Assembly (NCBI RefSeq): GCF_000212735.1
Contig: NC_015510.1
Span: 5,271,001 to 5,335,000, forward strand
Length of the DNA: 64,000 nt
Direction: 5' to 3'
DNA from: Haliscomenobacter hydrossis DSM 1100
Lineage (GTDB): Bacteria; Bacteroidota; Bacteroidia; Chitinophagales; Saprospiraceae
Positions 31,859 through 41,097 of this stretch are shown here, piece by piece; the stretch's first letter is position 1, and each line of letters begins with the position of its first letter. Below the pieces are notes generated by a model. The model had not been told where the DNA came from. It worked only from the letters and a program-made list of their open reading frames with translations, and did not search any database. The translations under genes and the position numbers were made by a program.

Positions 31859-34633
31859 ATGAAACAATTGACCAAAAACCATTGGTTAGCAAGCTGCTTT
31901 TGTTTGCTAACGAGCTATGCGGTTGTAGCTCAAAATCTCATTCCTAACCCGGGCTTTGAAGCAGGTACGGGCAAAACTTTTACCAATTGGAGTATTTTCA
32001 ACGAAATCAGCGGCACTTTTTCGGAAGCTGTTGCCAACGGTGAATTCAGAAGCGGCAGCAGGGCCTTGAAAGGGCAAGTGACGCAAGCTGGCCAGCCTTG
32101 GCATTTGCAGTTGGCGAGTGATCCGATTCCTACTCAGTCGGGTGAGGAATATACCTTTTCCATTTGGGTGAAGGGCGCGAATGCAGGCACGCTGATTCGG
32201 TTTTCTACCCAACCAAACGCTTTGTATTCAGTAGATTATACCGTAAGTACTGAATGGACACAATTGACCTGGACCTTTACGGCGAATGAGGCGATGACGC
32301 GAATCGTACTGGACATTGGTGCACAAGTGAACACGTATTACCTGGACGACATGTCTTTGAGGGGCCCTGCGGGTGGCGCAGCAAATTGCCAATTGCTTGA
32401 CAATGGCGATTTTGAAATGTACAATCCAAGTGATAGTACATTCACGGGCTGGGCTTATTTCAACCAAAATGGCGGAAGCAGCTTTGGCGTAGCCACGGGC
32501 GATAACGCCTATGATGGCAATGCTGCTTTGCGGGCTGTCAATGCTGGCGGGATTCCCAGGTGGGGATTACAAGTTGGAACGCCCGCTTTTCCTACCGTGA
32601 ATGGACAAACCTACACCTTGAATATGTGGATCAAAGCACGGGTAGCTAATGCCAATTTCATCCAGTTTTCCACCAGAGATGGGAACGCGGCGAATGAAGG
32701 ACAATACACCAATTCTGCAACTAGGATAAGTGGGGATTGGACGCTCGTTTCTTATACGTTTACGGCGATTAGTGATGAGACGGTGATTACCTTAAATCTT
32801 GGCGACGAAACTGCAAATACCTATTACATTGACGACATTTGTGTGGTCTATCCAGAAACAACCGACAACTGTTTGCCGCTTAATAACAATGGTTTTGAAA
32901 CCTATGATACCGGGAGCAATACATTCAGCGGTTGGAGCTATTACAACCAGAGCAACGGTAGTTCTTTTGGCGTGACGATGGATACTGCGAAGGTATACAG
33001 CGGTTCCAAGGCGCTAGTTGCCCGTACTGCCACCAACACCTTAAGCTATCAGCTGCAAATGGCCAGTCCTTCTTTTTATACCTTATCCGGCGGTACCTAC
33101 CGCTTCAAGATATGGATTAAAGCAGACAGCGCGAATGTCAACACGATTCAATTTTCCCTGAGAAACGCGGCTAGTCCCTTCAATTCAGAAACGCAATACA
33201 CTACCTCTGCCAGTAGAATTGGTAATGAATGGATGCAGGTAACTTACGAATTCAAAGCGTTTAGCCCTCGGTCGCTTGTCACCCTCAATCTGGGCGGTGC
33301 CGTGGCCAATACGTATTACATCGATGAGGTCTGTCTGGAGGTGGTATGTGGCACAAGCTACGCCGCGCCAGAAACCCAAGTACCGATTGCGACGGGCAAG
33401 CCAAAGTTTTTAGGAAACGTTTACGCTGGTCATGCGTTGCCAGACTTTGAAAAATATTTCAATCAAGTAACTCCGGAAAACTCCGGTAAATGGGCCTCGG
33501 TAGAAGTACAAAGAGATTCGTTCAACTGGGCAGCGCTGGATCAGGCCCGGCAGTTTGCGAAAGCCCAGAATTTCCCTTTCCGGTTCCACGTAATGGTATG
33601 GGGCGCACAACAACCCACCTGGTTAGAAAATTTGCCGCAAGCGGAACAAGTGGCAGAAATCAAAGAATGGTTTGCTGCCGTGTCCACTCGTTACAGCGGC
33701 GAAAACGCTCCCGAATACCTGGAAGTAGTGAACGAGCCCTTGAATCAGCCACCTTTTTACAAAGCTGCTTTGAGTTCCTTAAACGCAGAACTAAACACTG
33801 AAGCTGGCGAATACGACTGGATTGTGAATGCTTTTAAATTGGCCAAACAATATTTCTCTGCGGAAACACAACTGATGATCAATGAATATGGGATTGAAAA
33901 CACGCCTAGCCTCAATAGCCGTTACGCCGATATCATCCGTTTGCTGAAAACAGATGACTTGATAGATGTGGTTGGCATGCAAGGCCATACCTTCAGTACC
34001 AAAAAATACGGAGGTACTTACGCAGGATTGAATAACAACCTAAGAAGCAATCTGGATAACATAGCGCAGTTGGGACTGCCCATTCAGATTACGGAACTGG
34101 ATATTGAAGGCGATATGTACTTTGATGCGAATGGAGAACCACAAGACGGGGGGACAACTGCTCAAAAAGACAGCTTCCAACTCGCGGAATACCAGCGAAT
34201 TTTTGACATCTACTGGAACCATCCCTCGGTTATTGGCATCACGCTGTGGGGCTGGCGACCAGGCCTGTGGCAAAATGACGCCGCAGCTTATCTGCTTGAT
34301 CCTTGTACGGGGCAGGAGCGACCTGCTTTACAGTGGCTGAATACCGCGATTAGGGCCTCCTCTCCACCCGTCAATATTCCCACCAGCTTAAAGGAGATCG
34401 AGTCAGCCATTCCGTTAAGGGTGTATCCTACGGTGGTTCAAAACGAGTTGACCATCGAGGGGCTGGCTCAAAATAGAGGGCTCGTTCAGGTTTTTGACCT
34501 CCAGGGGCGCTTGGTAAAATCGATTGCTCATCCCTTGAATGACGACAGAATTACGGTCAATGTGGGGGCATTACCGAGAGGGCTATACGTCATACGAGCA
34601 GGTAGAGCGGTTCAAAAAATTATCAAACAATAG
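31859..34633 (+). CDS. Secreted GH10 endo-xylanase with three tandem CBM4_9-like modules and T9SS sorting domain
   Basis: 924 residues: signal peptide (to VVAQ), three repeated carbohydrate-binding modules (about 25-168, 173-334, 338-497, each starting L-x-x-NGxFE and ending NTYYIDDI-like), a GH10 barrel (about 500-830), and a C-terminal sorting domain (about 845-924, VYPTVVQNELTIEGL to VQKIIKQ). Acid/base Glu626 in VVNEP and nucleophile Glu746 in ITELDIEG are intact, with the usual WGW (LWGWRPGLW) near the end of the barrel. It should cut beta-1,4-xylan outside the cell after T9SS export. Confidence 0.96.
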   Translation: MKQLTKNHWLASCFCLLTSYAVVAQNLIPNPGFEAGTGKTFTNWSIFNEISGTFSEAVANGEFRSGSRALKGQVTQAGQPWHLQLASDPIPTQSGEEYTFSIWVKGANAGTLIRFSTQPNALYSVDYTVSTEWTQLTWTFTANEAMTRIVLDIGAQVNTYYLDDMSLRGPAGGAANCQLLDNGDFEMYNPSDSTFTGWAYFNQNGGSSFGVATGDNAYDGNAALRAVNAGGIPRWGLQVGTPAFPTVNGQTYTLNMWIKARVANANFIQFSTRDGNAANEGQYTNSATRISGDWTLVSYTFTAISDETVITLNLGDETANTYYIDDICVVYPETTDNCLPLNNNGFETYDTGSNTFSGWSYYNQSNGSSFGVTMDTAKVYSGSKALVARTATNTLSYQLQMASPSFYTLSGGTYRFKIWIKADSANVNTIQFSLRNAASPFNSETQYTTSASRIGNEWMQVTYEFKAFSPRSLVTLNLGGAVANTYYIDEVCLEVVCGTSYAAPETQVPIATGKPKFLGNVYAGHALPDFEKYFNQVTPENSGKWASVEVQRDSFNWAALDQARQFAKAQNFPFRFHVMVWGAQQPTWLENLPQAEQVAEIKEWFAAVSTRYSGENAPEYLEVVNEPLNQPPFYKAALSSLNAELNTEAGEYDWIVNAFKLAKQYFSAETQLMINEYGIENTPSLNSRYADIIRLLKTDDLIDVVGMQGHTFSTKKYGGTYAGLNNNLRSNLDNIAQLGLPIQITELDIEGDMYFDANGEPQDGGTTAQKDSFQLAEYQRIFDIYWNHPSVIGITLWGWRPGLWQNDAAAYLLDPCTGQERPALQWLNTAIRASSPPVNIPTSLKEIESAIPLRVYPTVVQNELTIEGLAQNRGLVQVFDLQGRLVKSIAHPLNDDRITVNVGALPRGLYVIRAGRAVQKIIKQ

Positions 34634-34656
34634 TAGGGAGGTATTTTAAATATGCT

Positions 34657-34691
34657 AAAAGGGAAGCTGCCTCAGCGGTGGCTTCCCTTTT
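34657..34691. terminator. Bidirectional terminator between GH10 and GlxA-type genes
   Basis: AAAAGGGAAGC (34657-34667) and GCTTCCCTTTT (34681-34691) form a perfect 11-bp stem; the A and T runs at its base give a U-tract in both directions. Gene stops lie 24 bases to the left and 19 to the right. Confidence 0.8.
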
Positions 34692-34709
34692 ATCTTCTAG
34701 CTATAGCAG

Positions 34710-35624
34710 TCAATTTTTCAAAATCCTTTGCAATTGCCTTGCCGTTTTATAGCCACATTTCGAAGCGATGTACTCAATGGTATACTCAGGATTGTTAAGC
34801 ATGGTGTTGGCATATTCTTTACGCAACAACGTTAAGTATTCCAACACCGTAGTGCCCGTCTTTTCTTTAAAAACTCTGCTGAGGTTTCTGGGACTCATCC
34901 CTACCTTCGCGGCCAGTGATTCAATACTGTTCTCGTTCAAAAAATTTTCAACCAGAATATCCTGTACTTCATGAATCTGTGGATTGATGTGATTCCGATA
35001 ATCCAAATAAATGCTTTGTTGACTATGCCTACCACTTCTGCGGTGATACACCACCAGCCCTCGTGCAACTTTATGGGTAAAAAACGCACCCTTTAAATCT
35101 TCCAGGATTGCCAAAGCCAAATCTATCCCCGCACTAATGCCTGCACTGGTGTAAACATTATTGCTTTTTACATAGAGGATGTCTGTAATGACTTTTGCTT
35201 TTGGAAATTCTGTTTGTAACTCATTAACCCTTCGCCAATGTGTCGTACATTCTGTGTTGGTTAACAAGCCTGCATGACCCAAAGCAAATGCGCCATTGCA
35301 TACTGAACATACGGTGATGCGTTGATCAGAGCATTCTTTCAACCAATCAAAAAAGGCCCTTTCTGATTTAAAGGCGATGCTTTTTACATAATCATAATCC
35401 ATACCCGGCATAAAGACATAATCACCTTCTTTTAATTGTGCCTCTTTGAAATGCTTCAAAGTTTCAAACCCAAGACCCGCGCTACTGACCGGGGTTTCTT
35501 TGAACTGATAAAACTCCATCTTAATGTCCAAGCCCAAATCTTTAGCTTCGGTGAACACCTGCACAGGACCTGCAAAATCAAGCAGTTCAACCGAAGGTGG
35601 GATGATAAATGCTATTTTTTTCAT
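34710..35624 (-). CDS. GlxA-type transcriptional regulator (DJ-1/PfpI domain plus AraC HTH)
   Basis: About 304 residues from ATG 35624 (an earlier ATG at 35666 would overlap the preceding gene's stop). N-terminal DJ-1/PfpI-like domain (about 1-180: PPSVELLDFAGPVQVFTEA, MPGMDYD, VCSVCNGAFALGHAGLL with the nucleophile-elbow cysteine), then an AraC-type double HTH (MSPRNLSRVFKEKTGTTVLEYLTLLR, YIASKCGYKTARQLQRIL). It ends the leftward lipoprotein cluster and may control it. Ligand unknown. Confidence 0.9.
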   Translation of the reverse strand: MKKIAFIIPPSVELLDFAGPVQVFTEAKDLGLDIKMEFYQFKETPVSSAGLGFETLKHFKEAQLKEGDYVFMPGMDYDYVKSIAFKSERAFFDWLKECSDQRITVCSVCNGAFALGHAGLLTNTECTTHWRRVNELQTEFPKAKVITDILYVKSNNVYTSAGISAGIDLALAILEDLKGAFFTHKVARGLVVYHRRSGRHSQQSIYLDYRNHINPQIHEVQDILVENFLNENSIESLAAKVGMSPRNLSRVFKEKTGTTVLEYLTLLRKEYANTMLNNPEYTIEYIASKCGYKTARQLQRILKN

Positions 35625-35662
35625 GGTATGTAAATTTATTAAAGGTGTTTTAAAGTAGTTTT

Positions 35663-36820
35663 TCATAAAATAGCAGGCAAAACGTACTCTTTCATTATTG
35701 TATAGGCTATGGTATTATTGGTGCCCTTTCCATAATTACCAGCCGTCATAACCAGGATGAGGCTTAAATCGGGGCAAATCATGATGGATTGTCCGCCATT
35801 TCCTTTGGCTTCCACCATTATAAGATCCCTGTTTTTCACCGTCAATCCGTAAGTCCAAAATTGAAATCCGTATCCGCCGTCCTCCAGTCCCAGGTTTTTC
35901 AAATTGGGCCTTTTTATATGATCAGACAAACTTTCTTCAACCCATCTGCTGTCAATTACTGGGTTTTTATTAAATATTCCGCTATCATTGTACAGTATGC
36001 CTAATTTTAGCAGGTCTCTTGAGGTTAATCGGAGACCTGAAGCCGCTGCAGGCTCCCCACTCAGGCTAAGTTTGGTCCATTCTGTGTGCATAATACCCAA
36101 AGGATTAAATAGATGCTCTTTTGCAAATGCACAAATGTCTTTACCGCTTACCCTTTTGATGATCTCCGCCAAAACCTGCGTATTTCCACCGCTGTAATTC
36201 CAAATAGTTCCAGCCCGCGTATTCATTTTTTTGCTCAATACAAATTGAACAGGATGGGTATTTAAATCCATTTTGGTCTCGTCGTCCATTAAACCACTGT
36301 GTTTCCCGAGTTCTTCCCAGCAAAGGCCGCTGGACATGGTCAAAAGGTTTTTAATCGTAATGCGCGATTTTTCATCATTATCTGTGCATAACTCCGGAAA
36401 AAAGGTGTTGATTGGCTCCTCTACATTTTTGATTAGCCCCTTTTGAATGGCAATGCCTATACAGGCCGAAACAACACTTTTTGAAATGCTCCGTACATCG
36501 TGCAACGTATGGACATTGTGCTGAACAATGCCCAGGTTTTTTCCACGTTTCTCATCTTTCCCCCACCGGTATTGTTCGTAAAATAGTGCGTCGTTTTTGT
36601 AGATCAAAAGGCTGTGTATGTTGTAATCGGCTTTGTGTATAAAATTTTTACTGAGTTGAGTGGCTAACGAGGTATCCAGGATGTAATCCCGGATAGCCCC
36701 GACTTTAATCTGATCCTCAAGGCTGATGGGGGTGGTATTAGCATCGCTTTCGGGGGCGATGAATTGTTTTGAGCAGCTAAGCATTCCGAGTACAATCGGA
36801 ATAAACAATAGGTGTTTCAT
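35663..36820 (-). CDS. Lipoprotein serine hydrolase of the beta-lactamase class C family
   Basis: 385 residues. Lipobox LGMLSCS at the N-terminus. Catalytic SxxK in DVRSISKSVVS, the YxN-equivalent YSGGN, and a C-terminal KGNGGQS in place of KTG. Family members include D-aminopeptidases, esterases and penicillin-binding proteins; the Ser-Lys pair indicates an acyl-enzyme mechanism. It is 8 bases downstream of the S41 peptidase gene in the same operon. Periplasmic or outer-membrane attachment. Confidence 0.88.
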   Translation of the reverse strand: MKHLLFIPIVLGMLSCSKQFIAPESDANTTPISLEDQIKVGAIRDYILDTSLATQLSKNFIHKADYNIHSLLIYKNDALFYEQYRWGKDEKRGKNLGIVQHNVHTLHDVRSISKSVVSACIGIAIQKGLIKNVEEPINTFFPELCTDNDEKSRITIKNLLTMSSGLCWEELGKHSGLMDDETKMDLNTHPVQFVLSKKMNTRAGTIWNYSGGNTQVLAEIIKRVSGKDICAFAKEHLFNPLGIMHTEWTKLSLSGEPAAASGLRLTSRDLLKLGILYNDSGIFNKNPVIDSRWVEESLSDHIKRPNLKNLGLEDGGYGFQFWTYGLTVKNRDLIMVEAKGNGGQSIMICPDLSLILVMTAGNYGKGTNNTIAYTIMKEYVLPAIL

Positions 36821-36828
36821 ATCAATAG

Positions 36829-37833
36829 TTATATTGCTTGCAAGGCACGTTCCAAAATACTGTCTTTTCCTTTCTCCATATCGGATTTACTCATTTCCAC
36901 TTTGATGGTTGGGAGTACGCCATTTTCAAAATTTACCCCTTCAGCATCCGTTGCGTAGGTGGAAGAATAGCGCAAAATCCAGCCATTGCTCAATTGGATT
37001 GAGGTGGGCAAACCACCACCGCCACCAGTCGCGTCACCGATAAGCACCACATTGGGCAAGGCTTTTGCCAAAGCTGAAAAATACGAAGCGGCGCTGTAAC
37101 AACTGCGATTGATTAGGATGATGATTTTTTTATCGGCAAATTTCTTTGTATTCGCTAGAGGGTTGACCCATATTTCGGTGGCTGCCGAAAAATCGGCATG
37201 CTTTGGGCCATTTTTTTCATAGGTTTTTCCAATCAATATTTTTTTGTCGGTGAAACGTTTGAGCAAGATGAAAAGATTGTCAGCTTCCCCACCAGGATTG
37301 TTGCGAATGTCAAATACCAATCCTTTGGCATCTTTGTACGTATCGATGAGGTAATCCATTTGGCTTTCTGAAATCGGGTTGCTGAAAGAGGAGTACTGTA
37401 CATAAGCCACATTTCTGATGCGCTGGTGCACAAATGAACCCGTTGTTTTCCAATTGCCCAAATAATTGCGCTCCACCAGGCCCTTGTCATAATTTTGTGG
37501 ATAATCCAGATACCATTGCCAATTGCGGGAACGATTGAAAGGTGATTTCAAATTAACATGACCATCTCTGAGCGTGTACAACATTTTATCCAGGACATTG
37601 AATAAGCTGTCATCGCTGATGGTATTGGATACCTGTTTGCGGTAAACATTTCCTATACTGTCCCAATTGAGTTTTTTGAAATCCAAAAACGCATATTTTT
37701 GGTCAATAGCCTGCCAGGTTTGTTCAAAAATGGCGGAGGCTGTGCTCTCTTCAGTGGGTTCAATCAGTGATTTTTCGCAGCCAGATGCCATAAAGAAAAA
37801 CACGATGACAAGAATGATGTATTTGAATGACAT
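36829..37833 (-). CDS. S41 family C-terminal-processing peptidase lipoprotein
   Basis: 334 residues, lipobox MASGCEKS. The tail-specific protease domain shows LVFDIRNNPGGEADNLF, then INRSCYSAASYFSALAKALPNVVLIGDATGGGGG, where the serine in CYSAA is the nucleophile position. No PDZ domain is apparent, typical of short S41 enzymes. It may process or degrade periplasmic or surface proteins. Part of the outer-membrane, S41, serine hydrolase, GlxA operon. Confidence 0.9.
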   Translation of the reverse strand: MSFKYIILVIVFFFMASGCEKSLIEPTEESTASAIFEQTWQAIDQKYAFLDFKKLNWDSIGNVYRKQVSNTISDDSLFNVLDKMLYTLRDGHVNLKSPFNRSRNWQWYLDYPQNYDKGLVERNYLGNWKTTGSFVHQRIRNVAYVQYSSFSNPISESQMDYLIDTYKDAKGLVFDIRNNPGGEADNLFILLKRFTDKKILIGKTYEKNGPKHADFSAATEIWVNPLANTKKFADKKIIILINRSCYSAASYFSALAKALPNVVLIGDATGGGGGLPTSIQLSNGWILRYSSTYATDAEGVNFENGVLPTIKVEMSKSDMEKGKDSILERALQAI

Positions 37834-37882
37834 GGTTTTTATTTTTTAAAGTGATAAAAAGTGCTTGGTCAACAAGCGTTTA

Positions 37883-38707
37883 TTACTTTGAAAAATTGGT
37901 CAAAATCCCAATTGACAAGCTACCCGTAAGATTCTGATACCGATGTGAGGCAAAGCCATTATTGGCATAATTCCAGGTGTAACTCAATCGCAAGCGATTG
38001 CCGTTGGCATTGATTTTATCTAAATTGATTTGCTGGTTGAGGTATAAATACTTGTTATTGATGCCCCCAACAAAACGACCAAGTGATTGCCAATTCAGAT
38101 TTTTCCCATTTTCCCCTTCAACGACTGCCGAAATAGGTATAAATCCTAAATAATTGGGCCTCAGATTATAGGCTACAACGGGGAGACCCAATTGATAAGA
38201 CATTGAGAACGATTTATTTTTGAATGAAAAATCGTGTTGTGCTTTGCCGATAACATTCAGTCCGACATTGCCGTCCCAGCTAAACGTATTATTGGAAAGG
38301 GCTGAATAAATGCGCACATTGGCATTCACAAAAACAGAGCCGCCAAAAGACAGTTTCAAAAAAGAGTCTTGAGCTTTCCATAGTTTCCGGAGGTAAGCAT
38401 AGCTCATCATACCATGAATCTGGGTTGCCCTTGTGGCATATTTGTCATTTGCAATGTTTGCATTGAGGAGTGTTGCCATCAGGGTATTGTCTAATTTTGT
38501 ATAGATTTTTGAGCGCTCGGTTTCACCCCCCAGGTTGAGCTGTAAACCCGAACCGCTGTATTTTGCCAATGATTGCCCATTGTCATACACATTGGAGTGT
38601 GTAAAGCCAAATTCCTGGCGAAACCATTTTTGCGTAGTTTGGGCATTTGTTTGAAAACCCGCCAATAGGGGCAAAAGCAATAGGAGATAAAAAGTGTGCT
38701 TTTTCAT
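37883..38707 (-). CDS. Hypothetical outer-membrane beta-barrel protein
   Basis: 274 residues; signal peptide ending NAQT. The mature part is a series of amphipathic strands (GLQLNLGGETERSKIYTKLDN, FLKLSFGGSVFVNANVRIY, FSMSYQLGLPVVAYNLRPNY, RLRLSYTWNY) and ends LTGSLSIGILTNFSK, with aromatic residues as expected for Bam insertion. I do not recognise the family. First gene of the leftward lipoprotein operon and preceded by the LytTR-like tandem site. Confidence 0.75.
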   Translation of the reverse strand: MKKHTFYLLLLLPLLAGFQTNAQTTQKWFRQEFGFTHSNVYDNGQSLAKYSGSGLQLNLGGETERSKIYTKLDNTLMATLLNANIANDKYATRATQIHGMMSYAYLRKLWKAQDSFLKLSFGGSVFVNANVRIYSALSNNTFSWDGNVGLNVIGKAQHDFSFKNKSFSMSYQLGLPVVAYNLRPNYLGFIPISAVVEGENGKNLNWQSLGRFVGGINNKYLYLNQQINLDKINANGNRLRLSYTWNYANNGFASHRYQNLTGSLSIGILTNFSK

Positions 38708-38728
38708 CTTTAGGTTGAATTAATGGAT

Positions 38729-38787
38729 GATACAAAGTTGAGGCATTCAAGAGCGTGAAAAAGGACATAAAGATTTCAGAAACAGAC
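38729..38787 (-). promoter_or_regulatory. LytTR-like tandem operator and promoter for the 37.9-34.7 kb operon
   Basis: On the minus strand two direct repeats, GTCTGTTTCT (38787-38778) and GTCCTTTTTC (38766-38757), have the same phase 21 bp apart, two helical turns. They are followed by CAACTTTG, a near TAnnTTTG element. Nearly the same layout occurs upstream of the esterase gene. The spacing and the [TA][AC][CA]GTT-like half-sites match what is known of LytTR-domain operators. Confidence 0.5.
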
Positions 38788-38812
38788 AGCTAAATGAGAA
38801 CTCATCGTTCAG

Positions 38813-39637
38813 CTACCTGTTTTGAAAATAGTAAGTCAGCCCCTTGACGATGTTGGGATTTTTTGAGCCCATGTGACTTTCCTTCTGTTCAATGTTTTTA
38901 GCCAGTTTGGTGTAGGTGTAGTTGTCTTGCAGGGTCTGGTAAAATTCCTCAAAAGGCGTCAGCATCCGATCCACCTCTTCGGCACCACCTATTCCCATAA
39001 ATACCAGTTGGTCCTGATTTTTAATCTTATCCCGGTTGGCCTTTTCAAATTGGGTAGAAACCATGTTGTCAAACCATAAGGAAGGGCTCAATAAAATGTA
39101 GTTCCCAAACACTTGATTGTTCGTACAAAATGCATAAGTGCCAAACAGGCCGCCATAGGAATGTCCAATAATGACGCGACTGCTGCGGGTTGTATCCACA
39201 TGATAAGTGGCTTCTACTTTAGGAATCAATTGATTTTCAATAAATTTTAAAAACTCTGGCCCGCCGCCTGTCACGGAACTCATTTTTGTCGGAGTGTAAT
39301 CTATGCTTCGATTTCTCCCATAGCCTATACTGATGACCACTACATTGCTTGTCCCCAATGAGCTTGCGATTTCTTTGCACCGATTGGCAACGAATCCAAA
39401 ATCGTTTTCCCCATCCAAAACATATACAGTAGCATGTCTTTTAGTTGCAGCGTCATAGTCGACCGGAAGCCCAACCTTTATTTTGTAGTTTGCTCCATTG
39501 ATAGTTGACCGAATTGTAAATTCTTGCTGCGTCAAAACCGGGTCAATCGGTTCTGTTTCTGCACAGGATGTGAATAATAAGGCAAGAATCAGGATGTTTG
39601 CCATTGCGGCAATTGTTTTAAACATTCCCTTGTTCAT
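38813..39637 (-). CDS. Lipoprotein alpha/beta-hydrolase esterase (esterase D/Fes-like)
   Basis: 274 residues, lipobox LLFTSCAE. The PF00756 putative-esterase domain shows YVLDGENDFGF, VVVISIGYG, RSIDYTP, and the nucleophile elbow IGHSYGGLFGTYAF with catalytic serine; the C-terminal SHMGS holds the catalytic histidine. It hydrolyses an ester in the periplasm; relatives act on siderophores or acyl sugars, but no siderophore genes are near. Its promoter region copies that of the neighbouring operon. Confidence 0.88.
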   Translation of the reverse strand: MNKGMFKTIAAMANILILALLFTSCAETEPIDPVLTQQEFTIRSTINGANYKIKVGLPVDYDAATKRHATVYVLDGENDFGFVANRCKEIASSLGTSNVVVISIGYGRNRSIDYTPTKMSSVTGGGPEFLKFIENQLIPKVEATYHVDTTRSSRVIIGHSYGGLFGTYAFCTNNQVFGNYILLSPSLWFDNMVSTQFEKANRDKIKNQDQLVFMGIGGAEEVDRMLTPFEEFYQTLQDNYTYTKLAKNIEQKESHMGSKNPNIVKGLTYYFQNR

Positions 39638-39682
39638 CTGATTTCAATTTAAACGTGGTTGAATTGGATTGAATTGATGATA

Positions 39683-39737
39683 CAAAGGTGGGGCATCCAG
39701 GATAGCGAAAACGGACGTGGAGGTGTCAGAAACGGAC
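39683..39737 (-). promoter_or_regulatory. LytTR-like tandem operator and promoter for the esterase gene
   Basis: Direct repeats GTCCGTTTCT (39737-39728) and GTCCGTTTTC (39716-39707) are 21 bp apart, followed at 39690-39683 by CACCTTTG as a weak -7 element. The whole ~60-base block is about 75 percent identical to the block at 38729-38787, including positions between the repeats. Confidence 0.55.
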
Positions 39738-39770
39738 AAATGAAGGTTGGATCAATGAATATGGAGGGGT

Positions 39771-39935
39771 TTATGATAAAGATTGCGCCTCAAACCCATC
39801 CCGTATTGCCGCTTCAAGTACATCCAGGTTGATGTCTTTTAGCTTTTTAAACTTAATGCAATACCCGGTCACGCTTGTTTTGCCAAGGCTTTCTCCATAG
39901 GTTCTGGTCAGGTAGGTCTTGTCTTTGAGGCCCAT
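39771..39935 (-). CDS. Small DUF1801-like protein, translationally coupled to the protease gene
   Basis: 54 residues from ATG 39935-39933 to TAA 39773-39771. It ends TGYCIKFKKLKDINLDVLEAAIRDGFE, matching the C-terminal signature of DUF1801 proteins (TGKSCLY.KKL.D.DLDVLEELI in usual members). It is either a 5'-truncated DUF1801 gene or a mini-version: the first ~20 residues do not match a full domain. Its ATG overlaps the TGA of the protease by one base (TGATG), so it is likely translated. Confidence 0.55.
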   Translation of the reverse strand: MGLKDKTYLTRTYGESLGKTSVTGYCIKFKKLKDINLDVLEAAIRDGFEAQSLS

Positions 39936-41011
39936 CACTCTGCTCTCCAAACCGCTCCGTATTCCTCCACCAGTATATTGTCAAAATGATCGGCTTGTTC
40001 AAACAGGTTTTGAAACATCTTTAAACCCGACTCCACGTTCAGGTAGCGATCGTGGATAATCAGCGAAAGAATGATGGCCTGGTCTTTGATGCTAAGAGAC
40101 AGGCCTTCGAGGGTATAATTTTGCCGCAGCAAGAATTCATATAGCGGTTTGATATTGGCTTTGGGCAAAGAACAGAGGTAGGCATCGCCGGTGATGATGC
40201 CGTTGCCTTCGTGGTAATGTACCGTTATTTTGGCGCTACCTTTGTTGATGGTCCAGCAGTTTGGCCCGGAGCGGGAGAGGGGAGCCAGGTAACCTGCCTG
40301 CTCAAGCATCTCTTCCAAAGTTGCGGCTACACCCAGTGGCTCAAACTCTTCAACGGTATCGGGTAGTTTCAATTTGGCCCCACAGTGTGGACAATATACC
40401 CCTTCGATGTTGGATTTGAATACCCCATTGTTGCAAGAATGGCACCGTACACCCAATTGGCCTCCTCCTTTCTGAAATTCAGCCAAGGCTTCAGCCAAGT
40501 GCTGAACCGGCAAACTGATGCCGATGCTGTTGCCATCCTTTACCTTAAACGTATTGACCCCCACCACTTCACCATTCTCATTGATCAAGGGGCCGCCACT
40601 ATTGCCCGGATTGAGGGCTGCGTCGTGCTGGATGTACAAAATCTGTTCAATCTCATGGCGAGTATTGGACACGATGCCTTGACTAGCTGAATATTTAAAT
40701 CCAAAGGGATGACCTACCGCTACGACCACATCACCTTGCCTTACGGGACTGTCGACGCCCAATTTGATCACCGGGGCATCTACTGGGGGCGCAACAACAA
40801 AGGCCAGATCGTGTCGCTCATCAACAAACAATACCTGCGCAAGCTGTTTGGGAAAATGTACCCCATTGATCACTACTTCCCGATTGTCGCGTACAATGTG
40901 TTCATTGGTGACAATGACGCCAGCATCTCGAAGGTAAAAACCGGTGCCAATGAAGTAAGGAGTGGCAATTTCGATGACTACAGAATGATAGAGGTCGATG
41001 GCGTTTTGCAT
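39935..41011 (-). CDS. Trypsin-like serine protease with zinc ribbon and chaperone-like C-terminal domain
   Basis: 358 residues from ATG 41011. A start at 41149 would extend into the TerC promoter and is rejected. The protease domain has H in VTNEHIV, D in ERHDLAF and S in LNPGNSGGP, a complete triad of the DegP type but with no PDZ. Then a treble CxxC zinc ribbon (RCHSCNN...YCPHCGAKL), followed by a CesT/YbjN-like alpha-beta domain (about 260-358, LYEFLLRQNYTLEGLSLSIKDQAIILSLIIHDRYLN). No signal peptide, so a cytoplasmic protease. The domain order is unusual. Confidence 0.85.
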   Translation of the reverse strand: MQNAIDLYHSVVIEIATPYFIGTGFYLRDAGVIVTNEHIVRDNREVVINGVHFPKQLAQVLFVDERHDLAFVVAPPVDAPVIKLGVDSPVRQGDVVVAVGHPFGFKYSASQGIVSNTRHEIEQILYIQHDAALNPGNSGGPLINENGEVVGVNTFKVKDGNSIGISLPVQHLAEALAEFQKGGGQLGVRCHSCNNGVFKSNIEGVYCPHCGAKLKLPDTVEEFEPLGVAATLEEMLEQAGYLAPLSRSGPNCWTINKGSAKITVHYHEGNGIITGDAYLCSLPKANIKPLYEFLLRQNYTLEGLSLSIKDQAIILSLIIHDRYLNVESGLKMFQNLFEQADHFDNILVEEYGAVWRAE

Positions 41012-41097
41012 GGTGGTGCTTGATCGTATTTGCGGCTGAAAGATAGGGAATGGGTGACACAAAATCAAACAGTGGTTGGGTTCAAACCAATTTACTG

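Noticed and set aside
31859-34633. GH10 gene as part of a polysaccharide-utilisation locus
   Set aside because: No SusC/SusD pair or sugar regulator is adjacent; neighbours are a serine hydrolase remnant and a GlxA-type regulator.
39771-39935. Small DUF1801-like frame as meaningless read-through
   Set aside because: The one-base TGATG overlap with the protease and the family-like C-terminal signature argue for a real or recently real gene, so I kept it as a feature.
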